Source of the DNA: an uncultured Kineosporia sp.
GTDB taxonomy: Bacteria; Actinomycetota; Actinomycetes; Actinomycetales; Kineosporiaceae
Reading direction: 5' to 3'
NCBI GenBank assembly: GCA_937859855.1
Contig: CALMAR010000221.1
Span: 1 to 6,087 of the forward strand
Length of the DNA stretch: 6,087 bases
Part shown: piece by piece, positions 1-5,292 of the stretch
How positions within the stretch are numbered: position 1 is the first letter of the stretch
Layout of the letters: each line of letters starts with the position of its first letter
Position numbers and translations under genes: made by a program
Notes under the pieces: generated by a model
The model's input: the letters and a program-made list of their open reading frames with translations, nothing else
Databases searched by the model: none
Told to the model about the DNA's origin: nothing

Positions 1-66
1 CAACAACCTCCCCCCGATCAGCCCCGGCAGCAACAGAAGCAGGGCGGCAAGCACAGGGATGATCAC
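1..66 (-). CDS. N-terminal fragment of a membrane or secreted protein
   Basis: A GTG at 66-64 opens a frame that stays open for 22 codons to the left edge. The fragment begins MIIPVLAALLLLLPG and is almost wholly hydrophobic, so it should be a first transmembrane helix or an uncleaved signal anchor. There is no Lys or Arg before the hydrophobic stretch, and the first Arg is residue 20. A purine-rich AGAAAGG lies about 9 bases before the GTG, and an in-frame TGA further upstream leaves no other ATG, GTG or TTG start, so this start is the only reasonable one. It lies downstream of the two tiny peptide frames and of the hairpin at 155-193, in the same direction. It may therefore be a separate transcript or one reached by read-through. 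The product cannot be identified from 22 residues. Confidence 0.5.
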   Translation of the reverse strand, partial: MIIPVLAALLLLLPGLIGGRLL

Positions 67-154
67 GCTGCCCGCCCTTTCTCGGAGACACCTGTCGTGA
101 TCGTGTCGTCAGATCTGGCCCGGCACTGGAGACGAATGACCGGGCAATGATGAG

Positions 155-193
155 CAGGAGCCCGTGGCCTGATTCCTCAGGCCCGGGCTCCTG
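155..193 (-). terminator. Strong GC-rich hairpin after the tiny peptide genes
   Basis: Positions 155-171 and 178-193 form a 16-bp stem that is perfect except for one bulged base (t165), with a 6-base loop. In the minus-strand transcript it starts 17 bases after the stop codon of the 14-codon frame. No run of T follows, which is common for terminators in GC-rich actinobacteria. It most likely ends the peptide transcript. It could also be an mRNA stabiliser or the terminator part of an attenuator for the gene starting at 66. Confidence 0.6.
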
Positions 194-210
194 CCGGGGT
201 TACGGGTGAT

Positions 211-255
211 TCACCACCACTTCTTTCCGGTGATGCGCTGCATGTTCTGAGTCAT
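211..255 (-). CDS. Tiny peptide of 14 residues ending in Lys-Lys-Trp-Trp
   Basis: The frame reads MTQNMQRITGKKWW followed by TGA. It is far shorter than usual gene-calling limits. The evidence for translation is an AGGAG at 265-261 placed five bases before the ATG, and 11 of 13 sense codons after the start ending in G or C, as in the large genes here. It begins 33 bases after the stop of the 30-codon frame. The peptide is cationic (Arg, Lys, Lys), has no acidic residue and ends in two tryptophans. Its GKKWW tail resembles the GNKWS tail of the upstream peptide, which suggests a related pair. Alternatives are a leader peptide whose tandem Trp codons sense tryptophan or ribosome stalling ahead of the hairpin at 155-193, or a chance frame. 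I recognise no named family. Confidence 0.45.
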   Translation of the reverse strand: MTQNMQRITGKKWW

Positions 256-288
256 GGCGGCTCCTAGTGATGCTGGACTTCAGGGGTG

Positions 289-381
289 TCAGGACCACTT
301 GTTGCCAGCGCCGACGACCGCCGCCAGCGCCATGATCGTGCCCAGCGATGTAACGGCCCGGGCGATGATGCGTGCCTTCAT
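289..381 (-). CDS. Tiny cationic hydrophobic peptide of 30 residues
   Basis: The frame starts MKARIIAR, continues through an uncharged Ala/Val/Leu/Ile-rich stretch (residues 9-26) and ends GNKWS before TGA. A GAGAGGAA lies a few bases before the ATG, a typical Shine-Dalgarno sequence. Of the 29 codons after the start, 25 end in G or C, matching the large genes and unlike the spacer upstream. The layout (three basic residues, then about 15 hydrophobic ones, then V-G-A before the tail) resembles a Sec signal peptide with almost nothing after it. Cleavage after that Ala would release GNKWS. It could equally be a membrane-active leaderless bacteriocin, a PSM-like peptide or a hydrophobic toxin. 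It follows the ABC exporter gene in the same direction and precedes a 14-codon frame with a similar tail. The family is not recognised; the calls beyond translation are inference. Confidence 0.5.
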   Translation of the reverse strand: MKARIIARAVTSLGTIMALAAVVGAGNKWS

Positions 382-434
382 GGTGGTTCCTCTCTGTTCA
401 ACGGATGACCTGCCTCGATCATGGGTGGTAGCAC

Positions 435-462
435 GTTGTAGGGCTACGGTCACGATGGGCAA
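435..462 (-). promoter_or_regulatory. Possible promoter for the tiny peptide genes
   Basis: Read on the minus strand, TTGCCC (462-457) and TACAAC (440-435) are separated by 16 bases. Each box agrees partly with the housekeeping consensus TTGACA and TATAAT. Transcription would start near 428, leaving a leader of about 45 bases before the 30-codon frame. The match is moderate and was found by eye. Confidence 0.3.
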
Positions 463-552
463 TCACTCGATCGTCGGCAGCGGTCCTCCGCTGGGCTAGC
501 CGGTCACCGGCGGCCGGCCCTGGATCGCGCCGCGCTGCGACCCCAGCTGAGG

Positions 553-579
553 CTGAATGGGTGGCCCTCACCCGTTCAG
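553..579. repeat. Inverted repeat with 11-bp arms
   Basis: The arms CTGAATGGGTG (553-563) and CACCCGTTCAG (569-579) pair over 11 positions around a 5-base loop, with one G-T wobble on the plus strand and an A-C mismatch on the minus strand. It lies about 95 bases past the ABC stop codon and about 90 bases before the possible peptide promoter. It could be a terminator for the ABC gene, although the wobble favours folding of a plus-strand RNA. It could also be a protein-binding site; the arms are long enough for a dimeric regulator. No T-run follows. Confidence 0.45.
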
Positions 580-672
580 TCCGCACTTCCGCCTCCTGCG
601 CCACGCAATGCGCCTGCGGGGTACGAACCTTCGCCGAGGCTGCTCAACCTGCGCGACGGCATCTCGGTGTGT

Positions 673-2544
673 TCACTCATCCGCCGGCTCCTGCGGTTCG
701 TCGCTGATCCTGGCGTAGAGGCGTGCATAGGCGCCCCCCGCCCGCAGTAGTTCGTCGTGTGTCCCCGCCTCGGCCACCTGCCCGTCCTGCAGCACCACGA
801 TGTGGTCGGCGTCGCGCACCGTGGAGAGGCGGTGGGCGATGATCAGGCAGGTCCGCTCCCGGCTGAGGCGTTGAACGGCGGACGTCACCAGCGCCTCCGA
901 AACCGTGTCGAGCTGGGACGTGGCCTCGTCAAGGACCAGGAAAGGCGGGTTCTGGAGCAGGATCCGGGCGATGGCCATCCGCTGGCGCTCGCCGCCGGAG
1001 AAGGAGTGGCCGCGGGCCCCGACACGGTAGTCCAGGCCCCCCGGGAGCGACCGCACGAGCTTGGCGAGGCCAACGGCCGACAGCGCCTCCCACAGTTGGT
1101 CGTCGCCGGCCTCCAGGCTGCCGTAGCGCAGATTGGCCGCGACGGTGTCATTGGTCAGGTAGGGGTCCTGCGGGACCTGGCCGACGATCCGGCGCAGCTC
1201 ATCCTCCGGGATCTCGGCGAGGTCGGCGCCGTCCAACCTGATCTGGCCCTTGGCCGGACTGAGGATTCTGCCGACGAGGTATCCCAGGGTGGATTTGCCC
1301 GCACCGCTGGCCCCGACCAACGCCACCGTGTGGCCGGCCGGGATCGACACGCTGACGCCGCGCAGGGCCCACCGTTCGCCGGATGCCCCCCCACCGGGCT
1401 GGGCAGCGTAGGTGAACCACACGTCGGCCAGTTGGATGGCGGGCGCTGCCAGCCGGGGCCGGCCGGTAACAACGGGCGCCGCCGTCCCAGCGTCCGCCGC
1501 GGTCCCGACCGGCGCCTCCGGTTCGTCGAGCAGCGAGTACAGCCGCTCGATCGAGGCATCGGCGGCGGCGATCCGCGTCCGCGCGTCAGCCAGGAGCGAC
1601 CACGGCTGATAGACGGCGAACAGCGCCGTGCTGAAGGCGGCCAGGGTGCCCACACTCGTCGCCCCGGTACTGATCCACCAGACGCCCGCGGCAAGGGCGA
1701 GGACCACCGCGAGGAAGGACAGGCTGCCGACGGCGAACCGGAGCAGAGCCGAGACCTCGATCCGCCGGACGCCGACATCGCTGAGCCGTCGTGCGGCGTC
1801 CCGGTAACGTCGCTGTTCGTACTGCTGGCGCCCGAACAGGCGCACATTGAGTGCGCCGGCGACGCCGGTGGTATCGACGGTCTGTTCCATCAGCTGCTGG
1901 GCGGTGCCGAGCTGCTCGCGGGCAAGGTCGCCCATCCGCCGGCCGCTCATCGTGGGCAGCAGGAGCACCACTGGGCCCAGCGCGAGGGCGACCAATGTCA
2001 GCTTCCAGTCCAGGGCGAGGACCACGACCAGCGCCAGCAGCGAGTCCACCACCACGGCAACGACCGTGGCCGTGTCCATGGCGACCGAGAACTGGACGTT
2101 GCTGATGTCGGTGCCGAACAGCGACAGCAGGCGGCCCTGCTGAGCCTGGGTGAAGTAGCGGTGCGGGAGTGCGAGGACCTTGCGGTGCAGGCGTTCTCGG
2201 ATGCGCCAGGCCGTCGTCTCCGCCAGCCTCGCAATCACCACGGACCGGTATGCCGAGACGGCATTCTCCAGCAGCCCGACGGCGAGGATCAGACCCAGCG
2301 GGATTATGAGCTGCGCACCGCGGCGGCCGGAGGTCGCCGAGTCGACCAGCGAACGCACCGCGAACGGGGCGACGACGATGCTCAGCGTCGAGCCCCAGCC
2401 GAGGCTCACGACCAGGCTTAGCGCCAGGGACTGGTCGGGGAAGAACTCGCCCAGATCGCGGGCTCGGGCGTTCCCGGTCAGCCGGGCGATCAGCAAGGCG
2501 GTCAGGCGCGGAATCCGGCCGGGGGCGAGGTTGTGGTCGTTCAT
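673..2544 (-). CDS. ABC exporter, fused membrane and ATPase domains
   Basis: This 623-residue protein is a half-transporter that should dimerise to export a drug, lipid or peptide using ATP. Residues about 40-320 are the six-helix exporter domain. Residues about 370-610 are the ATPase, with Walker A GASGAGKST (411-419), Q-loop Gln459, signature FSGGE (515-519), Walker B ending LDE (538-540) and H-loop His571. The signature has Phe for the usual Leu and Glu for the usual Gln; both are seen in active exporters. Length and order are normal for the MsbA/BmrA-like group. There is no N-terminal C39 peptidase, so it would not cleave double-glycine leaders. The start is ATG 2544 rather than GTG 2550, because GGAGG lies five bases before the ATG and runs into the GTG. 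It follows a MarR-MFS drug efflux unit and precedes two tiny peptide frames. Multidrug export is the safe reading; peptide export is a possibility. Confidence 0.93.
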   Translation of the reverse strand: MNDHNLAPGRIPRLTALLIARLTGNARARDLGEFFPDQSLALSLVVSLGWGSTLSIVVAPFAVRSLVDSATSGRRGAQLIIPLGLILAVGLLENAVSAYRSVVIARLAETTAWRIRERLHRKVLALPHRYFTQAQQGRLLSLFGTDISNVQFSVAMDTATVVAVVVDSLLALVVVLALDWKLTLVALALGPVVLLLPTMSGRRMGDLAREQLGTAQQLMEQTVDTTGVAGALNVRLFGRQQYEQRRYRDAARRLSDVGVRRIEVSALLRFAVGSLSFLAVVLALAAGVWWISTGATSVGTLAAFSTALFAVYQPWSLLADARTRIAAADASIERLYSLLDEPEAPVGTAADAGTAAPVVTGRPRLAAPAIQLADVWFTYAAQPGGGASGERWALRGVSVSIPAGHTVALVGASGAGKSTLGYLVGRILSPAKGQIRLDGADLAEIPEDELRRIVGQVPQDPYLTNDTVAANLRYGSLEAGDDQLWEALSAVGLAKLVRSLPGGLDYRVGARGHSFSGGERQRMAIARILLQNPPFLVLDEATSQLDTVSEALVTSAVQRLSRERTCLIIAHRLSTVRDADHIVVLQDGQVAEAGTHDELLRAGGAYARLYARISDEPQEPADE

Positions 2545-2550
2545 GGTCAC

Positions 2551-2670
2551 CTCCGACCGTGAATGACGGTAGTTGGTGGGACCGTCACCGTCGCCCCACC
2601 CAACCTGCCACGGGATCAGGGCAAACGGGTGAACTCCCGGTCACTCCCAGGGCGAGTGCTCGCTCCAAAC
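2551..2670 (-). promoter_or_regulatory. Probable control region of the ABC exporter gene
   Basis: The gap between the MFS terminator and the ABC start is rich in small symmetries. An imperfect inverted repeat with 9-bp arms and one bulge spans 2572-2604. ACCGT-GAATG-ACGGT lies at 2556-2570, and GCGAG-TG-CTCGC at 2652-2663. A weak promoter fits GCGACG (2594-2589) and TACCGT (2571-2566) with a 17-base spacer, on the minus strand. It would give a short leader ending at the GGAGG of the ABC start. The 2572-2604 repeat would cover the spacer and -35 box, a place where a repressor could act. All boxes are poor matches and the assignment is tentative. Confidence 0.35.
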
Positions 2671-2712
2671 GCTGAGTGGACCGGCACCCAAACGGATACC
2701 GATCCACTCAGC
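2671..2712 (-). terminator. Stem-loop after the MFS exporter gene
   Basis: Positions 2671-2684 and 2699-2712 form a 14-bp stem with a 14-base loop. The only imperfect pair is a G-T wobble on the minus strand, where it would be A-C on the plus strand, so the hairpin fits a minus-strand transcript better. It begins 12 bases after the MFS stop codon and is followed by GTTTGG, a very weak T-run. It probably terminates the MarR-MFS transcript and separates it from the ABC gene. Confidence 0.6.
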
Positions 2713-2724
2713 TGACCTGAGCCC

Positions 2725-4596
2725 TCAGCGCGGGGAATCTGCCTCCCGGGCCAGCGGCTCGTCGCGGGCCAGCGGTACTGACGGTGAGAGCGGTGCGCCG
2801 GACTGGGCCGCTCCGGCCGCGATCACGGCGTCCTCGACCTCCCGCTCAACCCACTCCGGCTCCCCGGACGAATCAGAGGACTCCAGCTGCGCCGCCTGAG
2901 CGCGCTCAGCCGCCGCGGCGTTCTGCGCCTGCCGGGCCTCCAGGCCGGATTGCGTGCGCAGTGGCTCCTCGGGCAGGAACAGCACGATCACGAACGCCAG
3001 CGCCAGCACGGCCGCTCCGATCAGGAACACCAGATCGATCGAGTCGGCGAACCCGCTCAGGATCGGCCGGGCCAGCACATGGTTCAACTTGGCCAGGTAG
3101 GAGGTGTCGTCGATCGGCAGGCCGGTCTGGCCGCCGCCATTCAGCACCTGCAGCACCGGCTGGTTGGCCGGATCGCTCAGCACGGCCGGGTTGTGCAGAG
3201 CCGCCTGGAAGGACGGCGTCGGCGCGGCCGCCTCGAACGCACTGCGGATCTTGTCACCCACGGTGCCGAACAGCACCGACAGGAACACCGCCGTCCCCAG
3301 CGTGCCGCCCATCTGGCGGAAGAAGGTCGCCGACGACGTCGCCACGCCCATGTCCTGCGGCGGCACCGAGTTCTGGATGGCCAGTACCAGGGTCTGCATG
3401 TTGAAGCCCAGGCCCAGGCCGAACACGACCGAGGACAGCGAGACCTGCAGTATCCCGGTGTCCACGCCGAAGCGGGTGAACAGCAGCATGCCGATCACCA
3501 GCAGCACGGCTCCGCTGACCGGGAAGATCTTGTACCGCCCGGTCCTGGAGATCACCTGGCCGGAGATGATCGAGCCGCCCATCAACCCGGCGGTCAGAGG
3601 CAGCAGCAGCAGCCCAGACTGGGTCGGGGTGTGACCGCGCACGATCTGCATGTACAGCGGCAGAGCCGCGATGCCGCCGAACATGCCCATCCCGATGATC
3701 AGGTTGAGCATCGAGCCGATGCCGAAGGTCCTGCCCTTGAACAGCCGCAGCGGCAGCAGTGCGTCGTCCCCGTACGACCGCTCAGCCGTGAGGAAAGCGA
3801 CCAGGCCGACCACGCCGATCACGTAACAGCTGATGGATCTGGCGCTCAGCCAGCCCCATTCCCGGCCCTGCTCGGCCACGACCAGCAGCGGCACCAGCGC
3901 CACCGAGATGGCCACGGCGCCGGGCCAGTCGATCCGGTGCTCGCGCCGGGTGTGCGGGATGTGCAGCACCCGGGCCACCACGACCAGTGCGATCAGCCCG
4001 ATCGGCAGGTTGATCAGGAACACCCAGCGCCAGCCGGTGATCCCCAGGATCGAGTGCGCGCTGGCGAAGAAGCCGCCAACCACCGGGCCGAGGACGCTGG
4101 ACGAGCCGAAGACAGCCAGGAAGTAGCCCTGGTACCGGGCCCGCTCGCGTGGCGAGACGATGTCACCCACGATGGCCAGCGCCAGCGAGAACAGCCCACC
4201 GGCGCCCAGCCCCTGGATCGCGCGGGCTCCCGCTAGCTGGTACATCGACTGCGACATACCGGAGAGCAGCGATCCGGCGATGAAGACCGAGATCGCGGTG
4301 AGGAAGAACGGGCGCCGTCCGTACAGGTCGGACAACTTGCCGTACAGCGGCGTCGCGATGGTCGACGTGATCAGGTAGGCGGTGGTCACCCAGGCCTGGA
4401 TGCTCAGGCCGTCCAGGTCGTCGGCGATGGTGCGGATGGAGGTCGACACGATGGTCATGTCCAGCGCGGCCAGCAGCATGCCCGCCATCAGCCCGCTGAT
4501 GATCACCAGGATCTGCCGGTGGCTCAATCCGCCTGAATCTCCCGGCGGGGGCGGCGCCGCGAGGGGCGCCGGGGAATGGGACTCAGCGGTGGTCAT
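2725..4596 (-). CDS. DHA2-family MFS multidrug exporter, 14 helices
   Basis: This 623-residue membrane protein belongs to the drug:H+ antiporter-2 group of the major facilitator superfamily (EmrB/QacA-like), which exports drugs against proton entry. Residues 1-25 are Pro-rich and cytoplasmic, and helix 1 carries LDMTIV (45-50). Motif A GKLSDLYGRR lies at 86-95 and the antiporter motif GPVVGG at 170-175. The pair LPLYMQIVRG (312-321) and SVPPQDMGVATS (410-421) is typical of later DHA2 helices. A polar segment (about 450-505) separates the last two helices as an outside loop. About 80 residues after the last helix form an Ala/Glu-rich cytoplasmic tail, long for the family. The ATG lies inside the end of the MarR gene (14-base overlap), with AAGGAG just before it, so translation is probably coupled. 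The MarR neighbour should repress it. The substrate cannot be told. Confidence 0.93.
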   Translation of the reverse strand: MTTAESHSPAPLAAPPPPGDSGGLSHRQILVIISGLMAGMLLAALDMTIVSTSIRTIADDLDGLSIQAWVTTAYLITSTIATPLYGKLSDLYGRRPFFLTAISVFIAGSLLSGMSQSMYQLAGARAIQGLGAGGLFSLALAIVGDIVSPRERARYQGYFLAVFGSSSVLGPVVGGFFASAHSILGITGWRWVFLINLPIGLIALVVVARVLHIPHTRREHRIDWPGAVAISVALVPLLVVAEQGREWGWLSARSISCYVIGVVGLVAFLTAERSYGDDALLPLRLFKGRTFGIGSMLNLIIGMGMFGGIAALPLYMQIVRGHTPTQSGLLLLPLTAGLMGGSIISGQVISRTGRYKIFPVSGAVLLVIGMLLFTRFGVDTGILQVSLSSVVFGLGLGFNMQTLVLAIQNSVPPQDMGVATSSATFFRQMGGTLGTAVFLSVLFGTVGDKIRSAFEAAAPTPSFQAALHNPAVLSDPANQPVLQVLNGGGQTGLPIDDTSYLAKLNHVLARPILSGFADSIDLVFLIGAAVLALAFVIVLFLPEEPLRTQSGLEARQAQNAAAAERAQAAQLESSDSSGEPEWVEREVEDAVIAAGAAQSGAPLSPSVPLARDEPLAREADSPR

Positions 4597-5116
4597 TGGT
4601 CTCCTTGATCAGGGGTTCATGGGCGTGGATGGCGGCGCTCGATGATTCGATCTCGTCGTTGAACCGGCGGAGCAGGCGGCGGAACTCGTCCACCTCGCCC
4701 TGCGGCCACGGTCCGACAACCTGGTGCATCAGTTCCTCGCGACGGGTCCGGATCAGTCCGAACAGCCGGACGCCTTCCTCAGTGGGCACCAGCAGAACGG
4801 CCCGGCCATCGCCGGGGTCTGGACGGCGCTCGGCCAGTCCGTGACTGACCAGCTGACTGACCCGGCGGCTGACCGTGGATGGATCCAGGAAGGTGCAGTC
4901 GGCCAGTTCGTGCTGGCGGCTGGGCCCACGCTTGACCAGCCAGGCCAGCAGCAGCGCCGCTGCGGGGTCCAGTCCGGCCGGAAGCAGGTGCACCACCTGC
5001 GCCTTCATCCGGTGCATGACCCGGTTGAACCGGATGATCTCGTGGCCGAGTTCGATCTCGGCTTCCGAGGGCTCAGAGCCGGCATCTCTGACCTCGTCCG
5101 TGGACTGGGCGGTCAC
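4583..5116 (-). CDS. MarR-family transcriptional repressor
   Basis: The 177-residue product is a winged-helix regulator of the MarR type, which binds palindromic DNA as a dimer and usually lets go when a small phenolic or drug-like ligand binds. Residues about 20-62 form the dimer and first DNA-domain helices. RQHELAD (67-73) starts the helix-turn-helix, DPSTVSRRVSQLV (78-90) is the recognition helix, and RRPDPGDGRAVLL (97-109) is the wing with its conserved Asp and Arg. The only Cys (74) gives no sign of a redox switch. GTG 5116 is chosen over a frame opening at 5191 because GAGAGGAGAA lies just before it, and because the upstream extension would cross the promoter and operator. It is cotranscribed with and overlaps the MFS exporter, its likely target, and probably represses itself through the palindrome at 5154-5169. 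Confidence 0.9.
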   Translation of the reverse strand: MTAQSTDEVRDAGSEPSEAEIELGHEIIRFNRVMHRMKAQVVHLLPAGLDPAAALLLAWLVKRGPSRQHELADCTFLDPSTVSRRVSQLVSHGLAERRPDPGDGRAVLLVPTEEGVRLFGLIRTRREELMHQVVGPWPQGEVDEFRRLLRRFNDEIESSSAAIHAHEPLIKETNDHR

Positions 5117-5153
5117 CGGTTCTCCTCTCCACTCTCGGGTTGATGCATGCCTC

Positions 5154-5169
5154 TGGCAACTAGTTGCCA
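5154..5169. promoter_or_regulatory. Perfect palindrome, likely MarR operator
   Basis: TGGCAACTAGTTGCCA is a perfect 16-bp palindrome. Its core, TTGC/GCAA-like half sites around a TAG/CTA centre, is typical of MarR-family operators. It lies 37 bases before the MarR GTG and directly downstream of a possible -10 box, so a bound dimer would cover the transcription start. No second copy was seen before the ABC gene or the tiny peptides. Confidence 0.65.
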
Positions 5170-5174
5170 TCAGC

Positions 5175-5180
5175 ACATTA
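5175..5180 (-). promoter_or_regulatory. Possible -10 box of the MarR-MFS operon
   Basis: TAATGT, read on the minus strand, sits in the only AT-rich patch of the intergenic region and keeps the TA....T of a -10 box. Transcription would begin at the edge of the palindrome at 5154-5169. No convincing -35 box lies at the proper distance (CAGCGG at a 17-base spacing). Confidence 0.4.
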
Positions 5181-5256
5181 TTTCCTCTCACCGAAATCCG
5201 CTGCCCGGCTCGCTCGAACGGCCCAGGAACGACAGCAAGCTCGCGGCCGATCCGGG

Positions 5257-5286
5257 CTGATCGGGCACAGCCACCGGACGTACGCT
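5257..5286 (+). promoter_or_regulatory. Possible promoter giving a leaderless hydrolase mRNA
   Basis: TACGCT (5281-5286) has the TANNNT form of actinobacterial -10 boxes and ends six bases before the ATG at 5293, so the transcript would start at or next to the A of the start codon. No Shine-Dalgarno sequence is visible before that ATG, which agrees. A weak -35 (CTGATC, 5257-5262) lies 18 bases upstream. Confidence 0.45.
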
Positions 5287-5292
5287 GCCGGT

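Larger units (their letters stand above)
382..672 (-). other. Spacer between the ABC exporter and the tiny peptide genes
   Basis: This 291-base stretch has no well-supported gene. A frame at 586-419 has an excellent AGGAGG before a GTG, but only about 60% of its codons end in G or C and its Arg/Ala-rich product looks like noise, so it is not called. The spacer contains a hairpin (553-579) and a possible promoter (435-462), which suggests the tiny peptides can be transcribed apart from the ABC gene. The lower coding-like signal and the length make simple co-transcription with the exporter uncertain. Confidence 0.5.

Noticed and set aside
254..499. 81-codon plus-strand frame
   Set aside because: There is no ribosome site and no recognisable pattern. 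It is antisense to the better supported tiny peptide frames.
419..586. 55-codon minus-strand frame with AGGAGG five bases before a GTG start
   Set aside because: The ribosome site is excellent, but only about 60% of the codons end in G or C, the product is Arg/Ala-rich without pattern, and the frame runs through the inverted repeat at 553-579 and the possible peptide promoter. Conservation in relatives could reverse this call.
635..668. CCGAG/CTCGG stem just after the ABC stop codon
   Set aside because: The stem is only 5-6 bp around a loop of more than 20 bases and has no T-run, which is too weak to call a terminator.
757..2421. Plus-strand frame of 554 codons opposite the ABC exporter
   Set aside because: It is an antisense shadow in GC-rich DNA. 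The product is His/Gln/Arg/Gly-rich with no domain, while the minus-strand frame has all ABC motifs in order.
2545..2550. GTG start two codons upstream for the ABC exporter
   Set aside because: The GTG overlaps the GGAGGTGA ribosome site itself. ATG 2544 has the proper five-base spacing.
2950..4236. Plus-strand frame of 428 codons opposite the MFS exporter
   Set aside because: It is an antisense shadow with a low-complexity Gln/His/Arg-rich product and no start signal. The minus strand encodes a clear DHA2 transporter.
5117..5191. Upstream extension of the MarR frame by 25 codons
   Set aside because: The extension would cover the palindrome and the possible -10 box and has no ribosome site, while GTG 5116 has a strong one.
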